From assembly GCA_028820635.1 (NCBI GenBank), contig JAPPIG010000131.1, forward strand, positions 1 to 64,000: DNA of 64,000 bases, given 5' to 3'. The notes under the pieces were generated by a model. It worked only from the letters and a program-made list of their open reading frames with translations, was not told the origin of the DNA and did no database searches. Both the position numbers and the translations under genes were made by a program. The stretch's first letter is position 1. Every line of letters starts with the position of its first letter. Below are positions 42,875-50,735 of the stretch, in pieces. The DNA is from Candidatus Poribacteria bacterium (GTDB lineage Bacteria > Poribacteria > WGA-4E > WGA-3G).

Positions 42875-42942
42875 AGTCGGGAATCGGAATTCCCTCCTAC
42901 AAGAAGATATATTTCAGGAGCGATCTCCGAATCGCGACCTAC
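42875..42942. repeat. Paired REP-like unit between convergent genes
   Basis: The halves AGTCGGGAATCGGAATTCCC (from 42875) and CAGGAGCGATCTCCGAATCG (from 42915) form the same paired unit seen at 6513, 14334 and 33381. It lies between the convergent permease and amidohydrolase genes. There is no other feature in the 142-base gap. Confidence 0.55.
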
Positions 42943-42976
42943 AATAATATGTTGACAAAGCACTATATCATCCTAT

Positions 42977-43834
42977 CTACTTTAATCGTGCACCATTTGC
43001 ATCCCACATCTCAATATCAGAGTAAATCTGCGGAGGTGTTATTGGGGTTAATGTTGGTAGCCAGTCTGGTTGGAATTGTTGAACCAAGCGCACTGCATTC
43101 TGATATGCAATCCGTTCCTTCGTCTCATCATCAAGGTCCGCAGCTTCAATCTGTGCTTGAACAATACGAAAATCGTAATATGGCAGGTCGCTACCAAACA
43201 TTATCCTATCGTTGCCGAGATTATTGACAAGGTGTACTAAGTCCCAACTTTCATCTCCAGCAGGCTTTTGCGCGACATCAAACCAGATATTGTCATGTTT
43301 TCCGCAGTGTGCAATTGCATCAAGATGCCCTCCTTTGGTCATTGAAACATGCCCAATAATGAATGTTATCGTTGGGAACCGTTGTGCATACGCAGCGATA
43401 TTTTGTGTTGAACCTGCTTGATGTAACAGACATAATCCGTTGTGCATTGCTACCACTTCAAGGAACGCGTACAATTCACCACCAAGTGAATGTCCAGATA
43501 ACGCCGGATGACACACAAATCCGACTAAACCATCGTCACACATTGCCCTGTCAAGTTCGTCTACACCTGCTTGCTCATGCCGCACTTCCACAACCCCAAG
43601 TCCGATAGGGAAGCGTTCGGGATACTTCCGACAAGCATTCGCTATCACATCGTTCTGCGACCGCGTGTCTAATACACCACGTGCTTGCGGACCGCCTGCT
43701 GTTGGGCACGGAATCGCACCAATAACATTTGCGGAAGCCATCCGTGCAAGACACCGTCCGACACTCTGTCCAATGACCGGTGCGCGTGATACCGTCATGC
43801 CAATGTGACAATGTACATCAAAATAAGGATACAT
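42977..43834 (-). CDS. Amidohydrolase-2-family TIM-barrel hydrolase
   Basis: This 285-residue cytoplasmic hydrolase has the metal-binding HxH near the N-terminus (His8 and His10 in FDVHCHIG), GHVSMTKGG with a metal-ligand histidine, and SDLPYYD with the catalytic aspartate of the amidohydrolase-2 family. Members act as hydrolases or decarboxylases on ring or carboxylated compounds. The gene follows a PhyH oxygenase by 21 bases with a GGGAG ribosome site, so the two probably form an operon and may act in one pathway. The substrate is not known. Confidence 0.85.
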   Translation of the reverse strand: MYPYFDVHCHIGMTVSRAPVIGQSVGRCLARMASANVIGAIPCPTAGGPQARGVLDTRSQNDVIANACRKYPERFPIGLGVVEVRHEQAGVDELDRAMCDDGLVGFVCHPALSGHSLGGELYAFLEVVAMHNGLCLLHQAGSTQNIAAYAQRFPTITFIIGHVSMTKGGHLDAIAHCGKHDNIWFDVAQKPAGDESWDLVHLVNNLGNDRIMFGSDLPYYDFRIVQAQIEAADLDDETKERIAYQNAVRLVQQFQPDWLPTLTPITPPQIYSDIEMWDANGARLK

Positions 43835-43855
43835 AAGTTCTCCCTTCTCAAAACA

Positions 43856-44623
43856 TTAAAATTCCGGCACAGGTGCATAGGAGTTAAAGCCGTCTGTCCT
43901 ATCTTTACCCTGTAACAGATAGATTTTATGTGTCCGCCGCCACTCCGCGCCGGGATAACGAACATTTGCTGGCATGTAACGCATTGTATAACCGCATCTC
44001 CGTTTCTGTGAGATATTCGGACTGGAATTATGGATTGTCCATGCATCGTGAAAATGACACTCACCCACCTCCAGTTCCAAATTTACTGCCTTTGATTCAT
44101 CTAAATCTGCCTCCACAACTTCACTGCCAAAGAGGTTATTGTCACGATTCACCTTTTCATAACGACGATCGCGCAAGTTGTGACTTCCGGGAATCACACG
44201 CATGCATCCGTTTTCAACTTTGGATTCATCAACAGCAAGCCACATCGTAATAACGTGCATCGGTTCAAGAGATTCACCCCAATAGACACCGTCCTGATGC
44301 CACGGCACTGCCATACCATCGTTCTCGCGTTTGCTGATAAAATGACTTGACCAGAGTACGATATCCGGTCCGACAAATCGTTCAATTACCTTCAACACGC
44401 GTGGATGCGTGAGATATTTGAACAGATATGGGTGCTCAAAATGTGGAACATCCATCTGTTCTGGCCGTCTACCTTCTGGCAAGTTCTCAATCATTGCATC
44501 CACATAATCGCGAAGTTCGTCCAACTCCGATTCTGTAAAGATACGCCCATAAGTGAGATACCCATTTTCCTTGTAAAATTTCACTTGTTCATCAGAGACT
44601 GATGTTTCTAATTGCCAACTCAT
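43856..44623 (-). CDS. Phytanoyl-CoA dioxygenase (PhyH) family protein
   Basis: This 255-residue Fe(II)/2-oxoglutarate oxygenase has a complete iron site, with HQD at His109 to Asp111 and a distal His198 in HDAWTIHNSS. 2-oxoglutarate-binding arginine candidates are in QKRRCGYTMR. VIPGSHN at 143-149 is the family landmark. Nothing recognisable precedes it until the repeat region at 44723. The downstream amidohydrolase gene is 21 bases away, so the pair may act on the same molecule. Confidence 0.88.
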   Translation of the reverse strand: MSWQLETSVSDEQVKFYKENGYLTYGRIFTESELDELRDYVDAMIENLPEGRRPEQMDVPHFEHPYLFKYLTHPRVLKVIERFVGPDIVLWSSHFISKRENDGMAVPWHQDGVYWGESLEPMHVITMWLAVDESKVENGCMRVIPGSHNLRDRRYEKVNRDNNLFGSEVVEADLDESKAVNLELEVGECHFHDAWTIHNSSPNISQKRRCGYTMRYMPANVRYPGAEWRRTHKIYLLQGKDRTDGFNSYAPVPEF

Positions 44624-44722
44624 GTGTCACCTATTTATAATATGAAGCAAAAATACAGTTTAGCAAAGTATAACACATCACCGTTTTTCTGACTACAACC
44701 TTATAAATAACCAAAACCTGTA

Positions 44723-45040
44723 CTGGGTGTGTAAAGTTTGGTACAAAGCATATTGTTGGTTGAGTTTCGCTTCTCCTTCCCGATGGACACCTTCAATTAG
44801 GACGTTTGCACGTCACATTTAGGACGTTTTGCACGTCCTAGTGACGTGCGAAAACCCAGTCAGGACAAGGAATGTGACGTGATTTTTCAGCTTTTTTGTA
44901 TTTCTTCTCTTTATTCATTAGAAATTTTGAGTGTATTGAGAACATTATTTAATAACGTGATAATAATATCAACATAAATATATTGGTTTGTCAAGTTAAT
45001 TTTCAAAAAATAATTAGTGACAAAAACTTTACACACCCAG
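44723..45040. repeat. 318-bp MITE-like element with perfect 17-bp inverted ends
   Basis: CTGGGTGTGTAAAGTTT (44723-44739) and AAACTTTACACACCCAG (45024-45040) are exact reverse complements. The interior has no coding capacity and contains a compact nested palindrome with GCACGTCAC, AGGACGT and GTGACGTGC. No target-site duplication is obvious. Its right end overlaps the first three bases of the next inverted-end element. Together they fill most of the 968-base gap from 44624 to 45591. Confidence 0.65.
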
Positions 45041-45574
45041 GGTTATTCAGTTTTCGGTTTTTCTGTGATATTTTTCACATTTCAATATAAACCGCTTGTA
45101 GGTCGGGTAGAGTTTGCGAAACCCGACACGTCTGTTATATGTCGGGTTTCGCTATCGCTCTACCCATAGGTGTAAACTTAAGAGAAAGTTGTATTCCTTT
45201 GAAGCCTGCTCAATACGCATTATGATTGAGATTGTCCCATATTTAGTCCCAGCGGGACGATATGTTTATAGAAATCCGTCTTAACACATTTATTGAGCTC
45301 CGTAGGAGCGACATATTCTAATAGGTAAATGGCACGACAACATACCGCCCCTACGGGGCTCAAGAGATGAATTATCCGTTTTCTATAAACATAGCGTCCC
45401 TACGGGACTGAAGAGGGTTTCCAATGTTTGGAAAATCCTTAACTTTACACCCGGGGAATGCCTGATGGCATTCATACCGTTGATTTATGGGTTTCGCTAT
45501 CGCTCTACCCGACCTACTATATAAACTTTTAGTAACACTCATCAATGGGTAATTCATAAAACTGAATAACCCTG
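45038..45574. repeat. Composite repeat, copy 2, with 17-bp inverted ends
   Basis: CAGGGTTATTCAGTTTT (45038-45054) and AAAACTGAATAACCCTG (45558-45574) are perfectly inverted. Inside is a GTAGGTCGGGTAGAG/CTCTACCC palindrome (about 45100-45170). Modules shared with 139-330 follow in the same order (45331-45515): CCTACGG palindromes, a GAATGCC/GGCATTC palindrome (45452-45486), GTTGATTTATGGGTTT and CTACCCGACCTAC. No open frame of interest is present. Confidence 0.6.
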
Positions 45575-45627
45575 TTACACACCCTCTGAACTTGATTAAT
45601 TGCCCTGCTTATGCTAAACTCCATATT

Positions 45628-46857
45628 ATGAAAATCGTAGTTGCGCCGGATTCATTCAAGGGAAGCGTTACAGCACTGGAAGCAGCGAACGCTATTGAGA
45701 AAGGTCTTCGTCGTGTTTTTCCAGATGCGGTTATTGAGAAAATTCCGATGGCAGATGGCGGTGAAGGCACTGTGCAATCCCTTGTTGATGCCACTGGTGG
45801 ACATATTCAAACGCAACGAGTGCTTGCCCCTCTTGGAAATGAGGTTAACGCAAAATTTGGTATACTTGCAGATGGAGAAACAGCCGTTATTGAGATGGCA
45901 TCTGCCTCTGGTCTAACGCTTGTTCCACCTGATAAGCGGAATCCACTGTTGACGACTACCTACGGCACAGGACAACTTATCCGTGCTGCTTTAGAGGCAG
46001 GGTGCAGACGTTTAATCATCGGTATCGGTGGAAGTGCGACAAACGATGGCGGTGCTGGAATGGCTGAGGCACTCGGTGTAAAATTTCTGAATGCGGATGG
46101 AAACCCAATTGAACGAGGCGGCGGTGGTCTGGATAAATTAACATCAATAGATATAACAGGTCTACATCCCGCAATTGCAGAAACAGAAACAGTTGTGGCT
46201 TGTGACGTCAACAATCCGTTGACCGGTCCAGAGGGGGCATCACACGTTTACGGGCCACAGAAAGGTGCAACGCCTGAAATGGTCAAAACGCTGGATTCGC
46301 ACCTCGCCCATTTTGACAAGGTTTTGATGGGGACATTTGGACAATCTTTTAACGACATTCCCGGTGCGGGGGCTGCTGGCGGTTTAGGTGCTGGACTGAT
46401 GGCGTTTCTCAACGCGGAATTGAGAATCGGTGTTGATATTATGATTGACACTGTTGGACTTAAAGAACGAATGAAAGGTGCATCTCTCGTCTTCACAGGT
46501 GAGGGTCAATTGGATTTTCAGACTGCATTTGGAAAGACCCCTGTTGGCGTTGCGAAGGTCGCGAAGGCAGGCAAAATTCCCGTTATTGCGATTGCAGGCG
46601 GTATCGGTGAAGGTGCCGATGCCGTGTATGACGCTGGTATTGATGCGATGTTAGGTATTGTGCAAGCACCGATGTCGCTTGAGGATGCTGTTGAAGATGC
46701 GATGCAACTGATAGCGGATACGGCTGAACAGGCTGCGCGATTAATTGCGATTGGCAAGCGTGAGCGCTTTAGACGGGTTATGGCTAAGGTAAAAGAAAGA
46801 TGGGAAGGGCGAAAGGAGCGCGATGCTAATCCGCCAACCTCCCATTCCTCCAAGTAA
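45628..46857 (+). CDS. Glycerate kinase (glycerate 2-kinase type)
   Basis: This 409-residue cytoplasmic kinase phosphorylates D-glycerate with ATP, joining serine or sugar-acid degradation to glycolysis. The fold is recognised from KIVVAPDSFKGSVTALEAAN, PMADGGEGTVQSLVDATGG, IGIGGSATNDGGAGMAEALG, GADAVYDAGIDAMLG and LVFTGEGQLDFQTAFGKTP. The family is usually 370-400 residues, so the roughly 20 extra C-terminal residues are a short tail. ATG 45628 begins the homology. No clear ribosome site is seen, and no partner genes lie on the same strand. Its substrate could be fed by the galactonate-dehydratase-like enzyme nearby, but that is inference. Confidence 0.92.
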   Translation: MKIVVAPDSFKGSVTALEAANAIEKGLRRVFPDAVIEKIPMADGGEGTVQSLVDATGGHIQTQRVLAPLGNEVNAKFGILADGETAVIEMASASGLTLVPPDKRNPLLTTTYGTGQLIRAALEAGCRRLIIGIGGSATNDGGAGMAEALGVKFLNADGNPIERGGGGLDKLTSIDITGLHPAIAETETVVACDVNNPLTGPEGASHVYGPQKGATPEMVKTLDSHLAHFDKVLMGTFGQSFNDIPGAGAAGGLGAGLMAFLNAELRIGVDIMIDTVGLKERMKGASLVFTGEGQLDFQTAFGKTPVGVAKVAKAGKIPVIAIAGGIGEGADAVYDAGIDAMLGIVQAPMSLEDAVEDAMQLIADTAEQAARLIAIGKRERFRRVMAKVKERWEGRKERDANPPTSHSSK

Positions 46858-46895
46858 TCTTTAACTTACAACTACGCACAACCTAACAGGTTATG

Positions 46896-48233
46896 CTACA
46901 TTGGCAAAATCGGTGTCCCTTTCATAAAATCATCGGTTTCGGTTTGCCACATTTCCATATCTGCAGCAAGTGATCGGATGCGGTCAGCATGTTCAGGTAA
47001 ATCGGCAAGGTTTGTTGTTTCCCACGGGTCTTGCTCCAAATCAAACAGTTGGATGTAATCCGTGCCTTTACCAGTCTCTTTAGAGACATAATATCGGATG
47101 AGTTTCCAACGTCCATCACTGATGGCGCGATGAATATCTTTATAAGCCGCGAAAACTGTAGTTCGGACCTTATCAACACAACCTTCCATCAACGGTACTA
47201 AGCTGCACCCTTCAGTTGTATCTGGGCAATCAACTTCGGTTAGGTCGCACACAGTGGGAAATACATCGTAGAGATAGGTCAAAGCGTCTACTGTAACGCC
47301 TTCGGGAATTCCTGGTCCTGCGAATATTGATGGGACACGGATACTATGGCTATAGAGATTCTGTTTACCGAACAATCCATGTTGTCCGACAGCGAGTCCG
47401 TGATCAGCAGTATAAATCACAATAGTATTATCCAGATGTCCTTTTTCCTCTAACGTTTGAATGACCCGTCCCATTTCGGCATCTTGGCTGGTAATCATAC
47501 CGTAGTAATCCGCAATATGTTGCTGGACGATTTCAGGGGTCCGTGGAAATTCAGCCAACATTTCGTCACGAATCCGCATTTCCCCGTTGTCAAATGGGTG
47601 TTCGGGGAGGAAGTTTTCTGGAACAGGGACATCTTCAGGTTTATACATCGTCGCGTATTCACCTGGCGGTGTCCGAGGATCATGCGGTGAAGTAAAGGAG
47701 AGATAGAGGAAAAATGGATCTGTTTGGTCGTAGTTTTCTATAAATTGCACGGCAGAATCTGTAAACAAAGTAGAAGAAAATTTATCACCAATATACCTGG
47801 CATCTTTCGGGTATTTTCCTGTTGGATCAAAATCGAAAACAGGTACTTTGTATTGATTGCCCATGCCACCGAAGAAAATTTTGGCAGCGTCGTCAAAGCT
47901 ATCCGCAAACGTTTGTCTGTCATTATGCCATTTGCCACTAAAAAATGTATGATAACCCGCTTGACGCATCACCTGGGGCCAGACAGCATAATCTCGGTTA
48001 ATCTGGTTTGCACCGCTTCGGAATAGACTTGCACTTGTGAGAACAGCGGCACGACTCGGAACACAAACTGCTCCTGAAAGCGAACCCATGATATGAGTTT
48101 GCCGGAAGTTTGTCCCGCGTGCCATCAGTGAATCCATTGTTGGTGTTTTGACTGTTGGGTCGCCCATACCTGCAATGGCATCCCACCGATGGTCATCGGC
48201 AATCATGAAAAGAACATTGGGACGTGAAGGCAT
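46896..48233 (-). CDS. Sulfatase (Cys-type)
   Basis: This 445-residue sulfatase has the metal block VLFMIADDHRWDAI near the N-terminus, the catalytic motif CVPSRAAVLTSA at Cys57 (the formylglycine precursor), GKWHNDR, and TADHGLAVGQHGLFGKQNL. It has no evident signal peptide. Its start codon faces the divergent dehydratase gene at 48364, with AGGAG before the ATG. Homologues include choline-sulfatase-like and heparan/alginate-type enzymes, so the substrate is uncertain. Convergent with the glycerate kinase gene. Confidence 0.92.
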   Translation of the reverse strand: MPSRPNVLFMIADDHRWDAIAGMGDPTVKTPTMDSLMARGTNFRQTHIMGSLSGAVCVPSRAAVLTSASLFRSGANQINRDYAVWPQVMRQAGYHTFFSGKWHNDRQTFADSFDDAAKIFFGGMGNQYKVPVFDFDPTGKYPKDARYIGDKFSSTLFTDSAVQFIENYDQTDPFFLYLSFTSPHDPRTPPGEYATMYKPEDVPVPENFLPEHPFDNGEMRIRDEMLAEFPRTPEIVQQHIADYYGMITSQDAEMGRVIQTLEEKGHLDNTIVIYTADHGLAVGQHGLFGKQNLYSHSIRVPSIFAGPGIPEGVTVDALTYLYDVFPTVCDLTEVDCPDTTEGCSLVPLMEGCVDKVRTTVFAAYKDIHRAISDGRWKLIRYYVSKETGKGTDYIQLFDLEQDPWETTNLADLPEHADRIRSLAADMEMWQTETDDFMKGTPILPM

Positions 48234-48261
48234 AATTTCTCCTATAATGGTTGTTAGTTAT

Positions 48262-48346
48262 CAGTTGTCGGTTATCGGTTTTCAGTTTTCTTCTTGTCGC
48301 ACATCCGATGCCCGAATATTAACTGACGACTGACAACCGACAACTA
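48262..48346. repeat. Imperfect inverted repeat between divergent genes
   Basis: GTTATCAGTTGTCGGTTATC on the left is loosely complementary to ACTGACGACTGACAACCGAC on the right, with about 40 bases between. Related words occur before the MoxR and BatA-like genes (19329-19354, 21465-21505). It fills most of the divergent gap between the sulfatase and the dehydratase-like gene, so promoters probably overlap it. Confidence 0.5.
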
Positions 48347-48363
48347 TAAAAAAGGAAATTCTA

Positions 48364-49509
48364 ATGAAAATTGCAACAATTGAACAATTCTATCCACGTC
48401 GTCGGATGCGGCTTGTAAAAATTACAACAGACACCGGCATCGTTGGGTGGGGTGAAACGACACTTGAAGGTAAACCAAAAAGCACATGTGCGGCAGTTGA
48501 AGAACTTGCCGACTATTTTATTGGTAAAGACCCGTTACGTATTGAACATCATTGGCAGCATGTCTACCGATCTGCGTTCTTCCGAGGCGGTACTATCTTG
48601 ATGTCTGCCCTGTCAGGAATTGATCAGGCGTTGTGGGATATTGCTGGCAAATTTTATGATGTACCGGCGTATCAACTCTTAGGTGGTGCTGTGCGTGACC
48701 GTATCCGCGTATATGCACACTGGGGCATCGGTAGCCTAACTGACGAAGGCAAAGCCGCTGCCAAAGAACGACTCGATTTTTTACAACAGAAAGGCGGCTA
48801 TACAGCATTTAAAAGCGGTCCTGGTGGTAAATGGCGTGGTCATGAACCTCCTGCAGTTATTGATGCATTTGTTGAACGGGCCTACTTGATGCGCGAATGG
48901 GTCGGTCCCGATGTTGAACTCGCCTTCGATTTTCACGGTAAGATGACACCTGCCCTTGCCATTGAAATTTGTCATGAACTTAAAGGCATGCGTCCAATGT
49001 TTGTTGAAGAGCCTGTTCCACAAGAGAATGTGGATGCTCTCAAATTGGTCTCCGACCATGTTCCGTTTCCAATCGCTACAGGTGAACGATTGTTGACACG
49101 ATGGGGTTTTCGCGAAGTTTTTGAGAAACAGGCGGCCGCTTACCTACAACCTGACACCTCCCACGCTGGCGGCATTACCGAACTGAAAAAGATTGCTAAT
49201 ATGGCGGAGGTTTACTACATGCATATTGCTCCGCATTGTGCGATTGGACCTGTTGCTTTTTCTGCCTCCCTTCATGTTGATGCTGTTGTTCCAAATTTCT
49301 TAATTCAAGAGCAAATTGATGACGGTTTAGGTGCTGGTTTATTCAAAGAAGATTGGCAAGTTACAGATGGTCACATTGAGTTGCCGACAAAACCTGGTCT
49401 TGGCTTCGAAATTGATGAGAAAGAGGCGGAACAGACACTCGATACTTATTTTGAAGAACTCGGCGGCGAGTACTATTATGATACCGACGGTAGTGTTGCG
49501 GATTGGTAA
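48364..49509 (+). CDS. Mandelate racemase/muconate lactonizing superfamily protein, galactonate-dehydratase-like
   Basis: This 381-residue enolase-superfamily enzyme resembles D-galactonate dehydratase (DgoD) across its length. Visible landmarks are VGWGETTLEGKPK, ALSGIDQALWDIAGK, the metal ligands Asp189 (AFDFHGK, with His191 beside it), Glu215 (FVEEPVP) and Glu241 (GER), LQPDTSHAGGITE, and the catalytic His291 in APHCAIGP. DgoD removes water from a sugar acid to give a 2-keto-3-deoxy acid. The exact substrate here could be another aldonate. The AAAGGA ribosome site is about nine bases before ATG. The divergent sulfatase may act on the same sugar-acid source. Confidence 0.86.
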   Translation: MKIATIEQFYPRRRMRLVKITTDTGIVGWGETTLEGKPKSTCAAVEELADYFIGKDPLRIEHHWQHVYRSAFFRGGTILMSALSGIDQALWDIAGKFYDVPAYQLLGGAVRDRIRVYAHWGIGSLTDEGKAAAKERLDFLQQKGGYTAFKSGPGGKWRGHEPPAVIDAFVERAYLMREWVGPDVELAFDFHGKMTPALAIEICHELKGMRPMFVEEPVPQENVDALKLVSDHVPFPIATGERLLTRWGFREVFEKQAAAYLQPDTSHAGGITELKKIANMAEVYYMHIAPHCAIGPVAFSASLHVDAVVPNFLIQEQIDDGLGAGLFKEDWQVTDGHIELPTKPGLGFEIDEKEAEQTLDTYFEELGGEYYYDTDGSVADW

Positions 49510-49620
49510 ACTGATTGTCAGTTTTTGTTGTTAGTTGAGGTGGCAAGCCCATCTCGTTCAAGTAAGAGTAGATGACGCGTTCTCCTTGAGGATTATCAGT
49601 ATGTTCACCCCAACTTACGT

Positions 49621-50367
49621 TTAGACTACCGGTTTACGGTGTGCGACATAAGGTGGTTCAAGCATTAATTTCTGGTCTTCATCTGTCATCATGTCGCGGA
49701 GTGCCTCATCATATCTGCCTTGTCCCCATGAAGCATGTCCGGGGGAATACTTAAACAGAATTGAGCGGCGCTGATGTGTAGCAGTCCACGGAAGCGTGCC
49801 GTGCGTCAATGCTTCTGTGAAGATAACAACATCGCCTGCCTTTTGATGCACCGGTGCCATACAGGTTTTGTTTTCCACTACGGGCCGGAACTGCGGCGGA
49901 CACGGATAGTTGCTTTTGTGGCTACCGGGGATACAGCAGAAACCGCCATGCCCCGGAAGCATATCTGTCAATGCCCACGAGACAACGGTCAAACCGTTAT
50001 ACATCCGATCATTTCGGAAGACGTAATATTGTGATGGATCGTAAGGCGTGCCGCCGCCGTGAAGTGTACCACCCGGATTTCCTTCTATCATCAAGATGCC
50101 GTAGACATGATCAAGCCGAAATTTTGGACCGACAATCTCTGCTAAACACGGCATGATGCGTGGATGGTTGAGAAGTTTCCGAAAAGCATCGTTTTCCCAA
50201 CTTAAGAAACCACCGAATCGTTGTGAATGGATGTTGTCGTCTGCGGGATCAGGGTAATCTTGTGCGTCAATTAGCGCGTTCAGTTCTGCAAGTTCTTCTC
50301 CCTCTAAGACACCTTCTATATTCACATATCCCCATAGGTCAAACAGATATTTTTCTTCAGCGTTCAT
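49621..50367 (-). CDS. PhyH-family protein with an HxG instead of HxD motif
   Basis: This 248-residue protein has the PhyH fold markers CIPGSHK (145-151) and a distal ALTHGTLPW histidine (His189), with an arginine pair (200-201) for 2-oxoglutarate. Where the iron-binding HxD should be, the sequence reads LHGGGTPYD, giving His103-Gly104-Gly105 and no aspartate two residues after the histidine. In known Fe(II)/2-oxoglutarate halogenases the aspartate is replaced by alanine or glycine. Here the change could equally mean another ligand (Asp110) or loss of activity. The gene is the last of the minus-strand run glyQS, HEAT lipoprotein, NIPSNAP, PhyH; 18 bases separate it from NIPSNAP. Confidence 0.8.
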   Translation of the reverse strand: MNAEEKYLFDLWGYVNIEGVLEGEELAELNALIDAQDYPDPADDNIHSQRFGGFLSWENDAFRKLLNHPRIMPCLAEIVGPKFRLDHVYGILMIEGNPGGTLHGGGTPYDPSQYYVFRNDRMYNGLTVVSWALTDMLPGHGGFCCIPGSHKSNYPCPPQFRPVVENKTCMAPVHQKAGDVVIFTEALTHGTLPWTATHQRRSILFKYSPGHASWGQGRYDEALRDMMTDEDQKLMLEPPYVAHRKPVV

Positions 50368-50385
50368 AAAACTACCTCCATCTTG

Positions 50386-50709
50386 TTATTGATGAGGCGA
50401 GCGCGAGGTCGGTTCCATCCGTGTAACAACGATTTTTGATCTGTCAATGAGTTCACCGACGCGTGCTGAGATTTCGTTTACCCAGCGATCATCTTCATAA
50501 ACCGCCGCGTAGAGTTGTTCGCGCTGTTCCTCGCTTTCAAACCGTCGGATCCAGACGTAGAGGTCATCCTCTTCTTCACCGATAAAACTACCGATGACTA
50601 CCATTCCTTTAGAAATCTGGAACGGGATAACCGTTTCTTCCATGTATTTGACCCAATTGTCGCGTTGACCGGGTTGCGTTCGATATTGTCGTAATTCGAA
50701 AAATGCCAT
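50386..50709 (-). CDS. NIPSNAP-family protein
   Basis: This 107-residue single-domain protein resembles NIPSNAP family members: MAFFELRQYRTQPGQRDNWV at the N-terminus, IGSFIGEEEDDLYVWIRRFE in the middle, and a C-terminal VVTRMEPTS. The fold is a dimeric alpha/beta barrel. The family has no general assigned activity. An AAGGAG site precedes the ATG. It lies 26 bases after the HEAT-repeat lipoprotein gene and 18 bases before the PhyH gene and is probably part of the same transcript. It may pair with the PhyH protein. Confidence 0.82.
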   Translation of the reverse strand: MAFFELRQYRTQPGQRDNWVKYMEETVIPFQISKGMVVIGSFIGEEEDDLYVWIRRFESEEQREQLYAAVYEDDRWVNEISARVGELIDRSKIVVTRMEPTSRSPHQ

Positions 50710-50735
50710 AAAAATCTCCTTATTGAAAATTTTGA

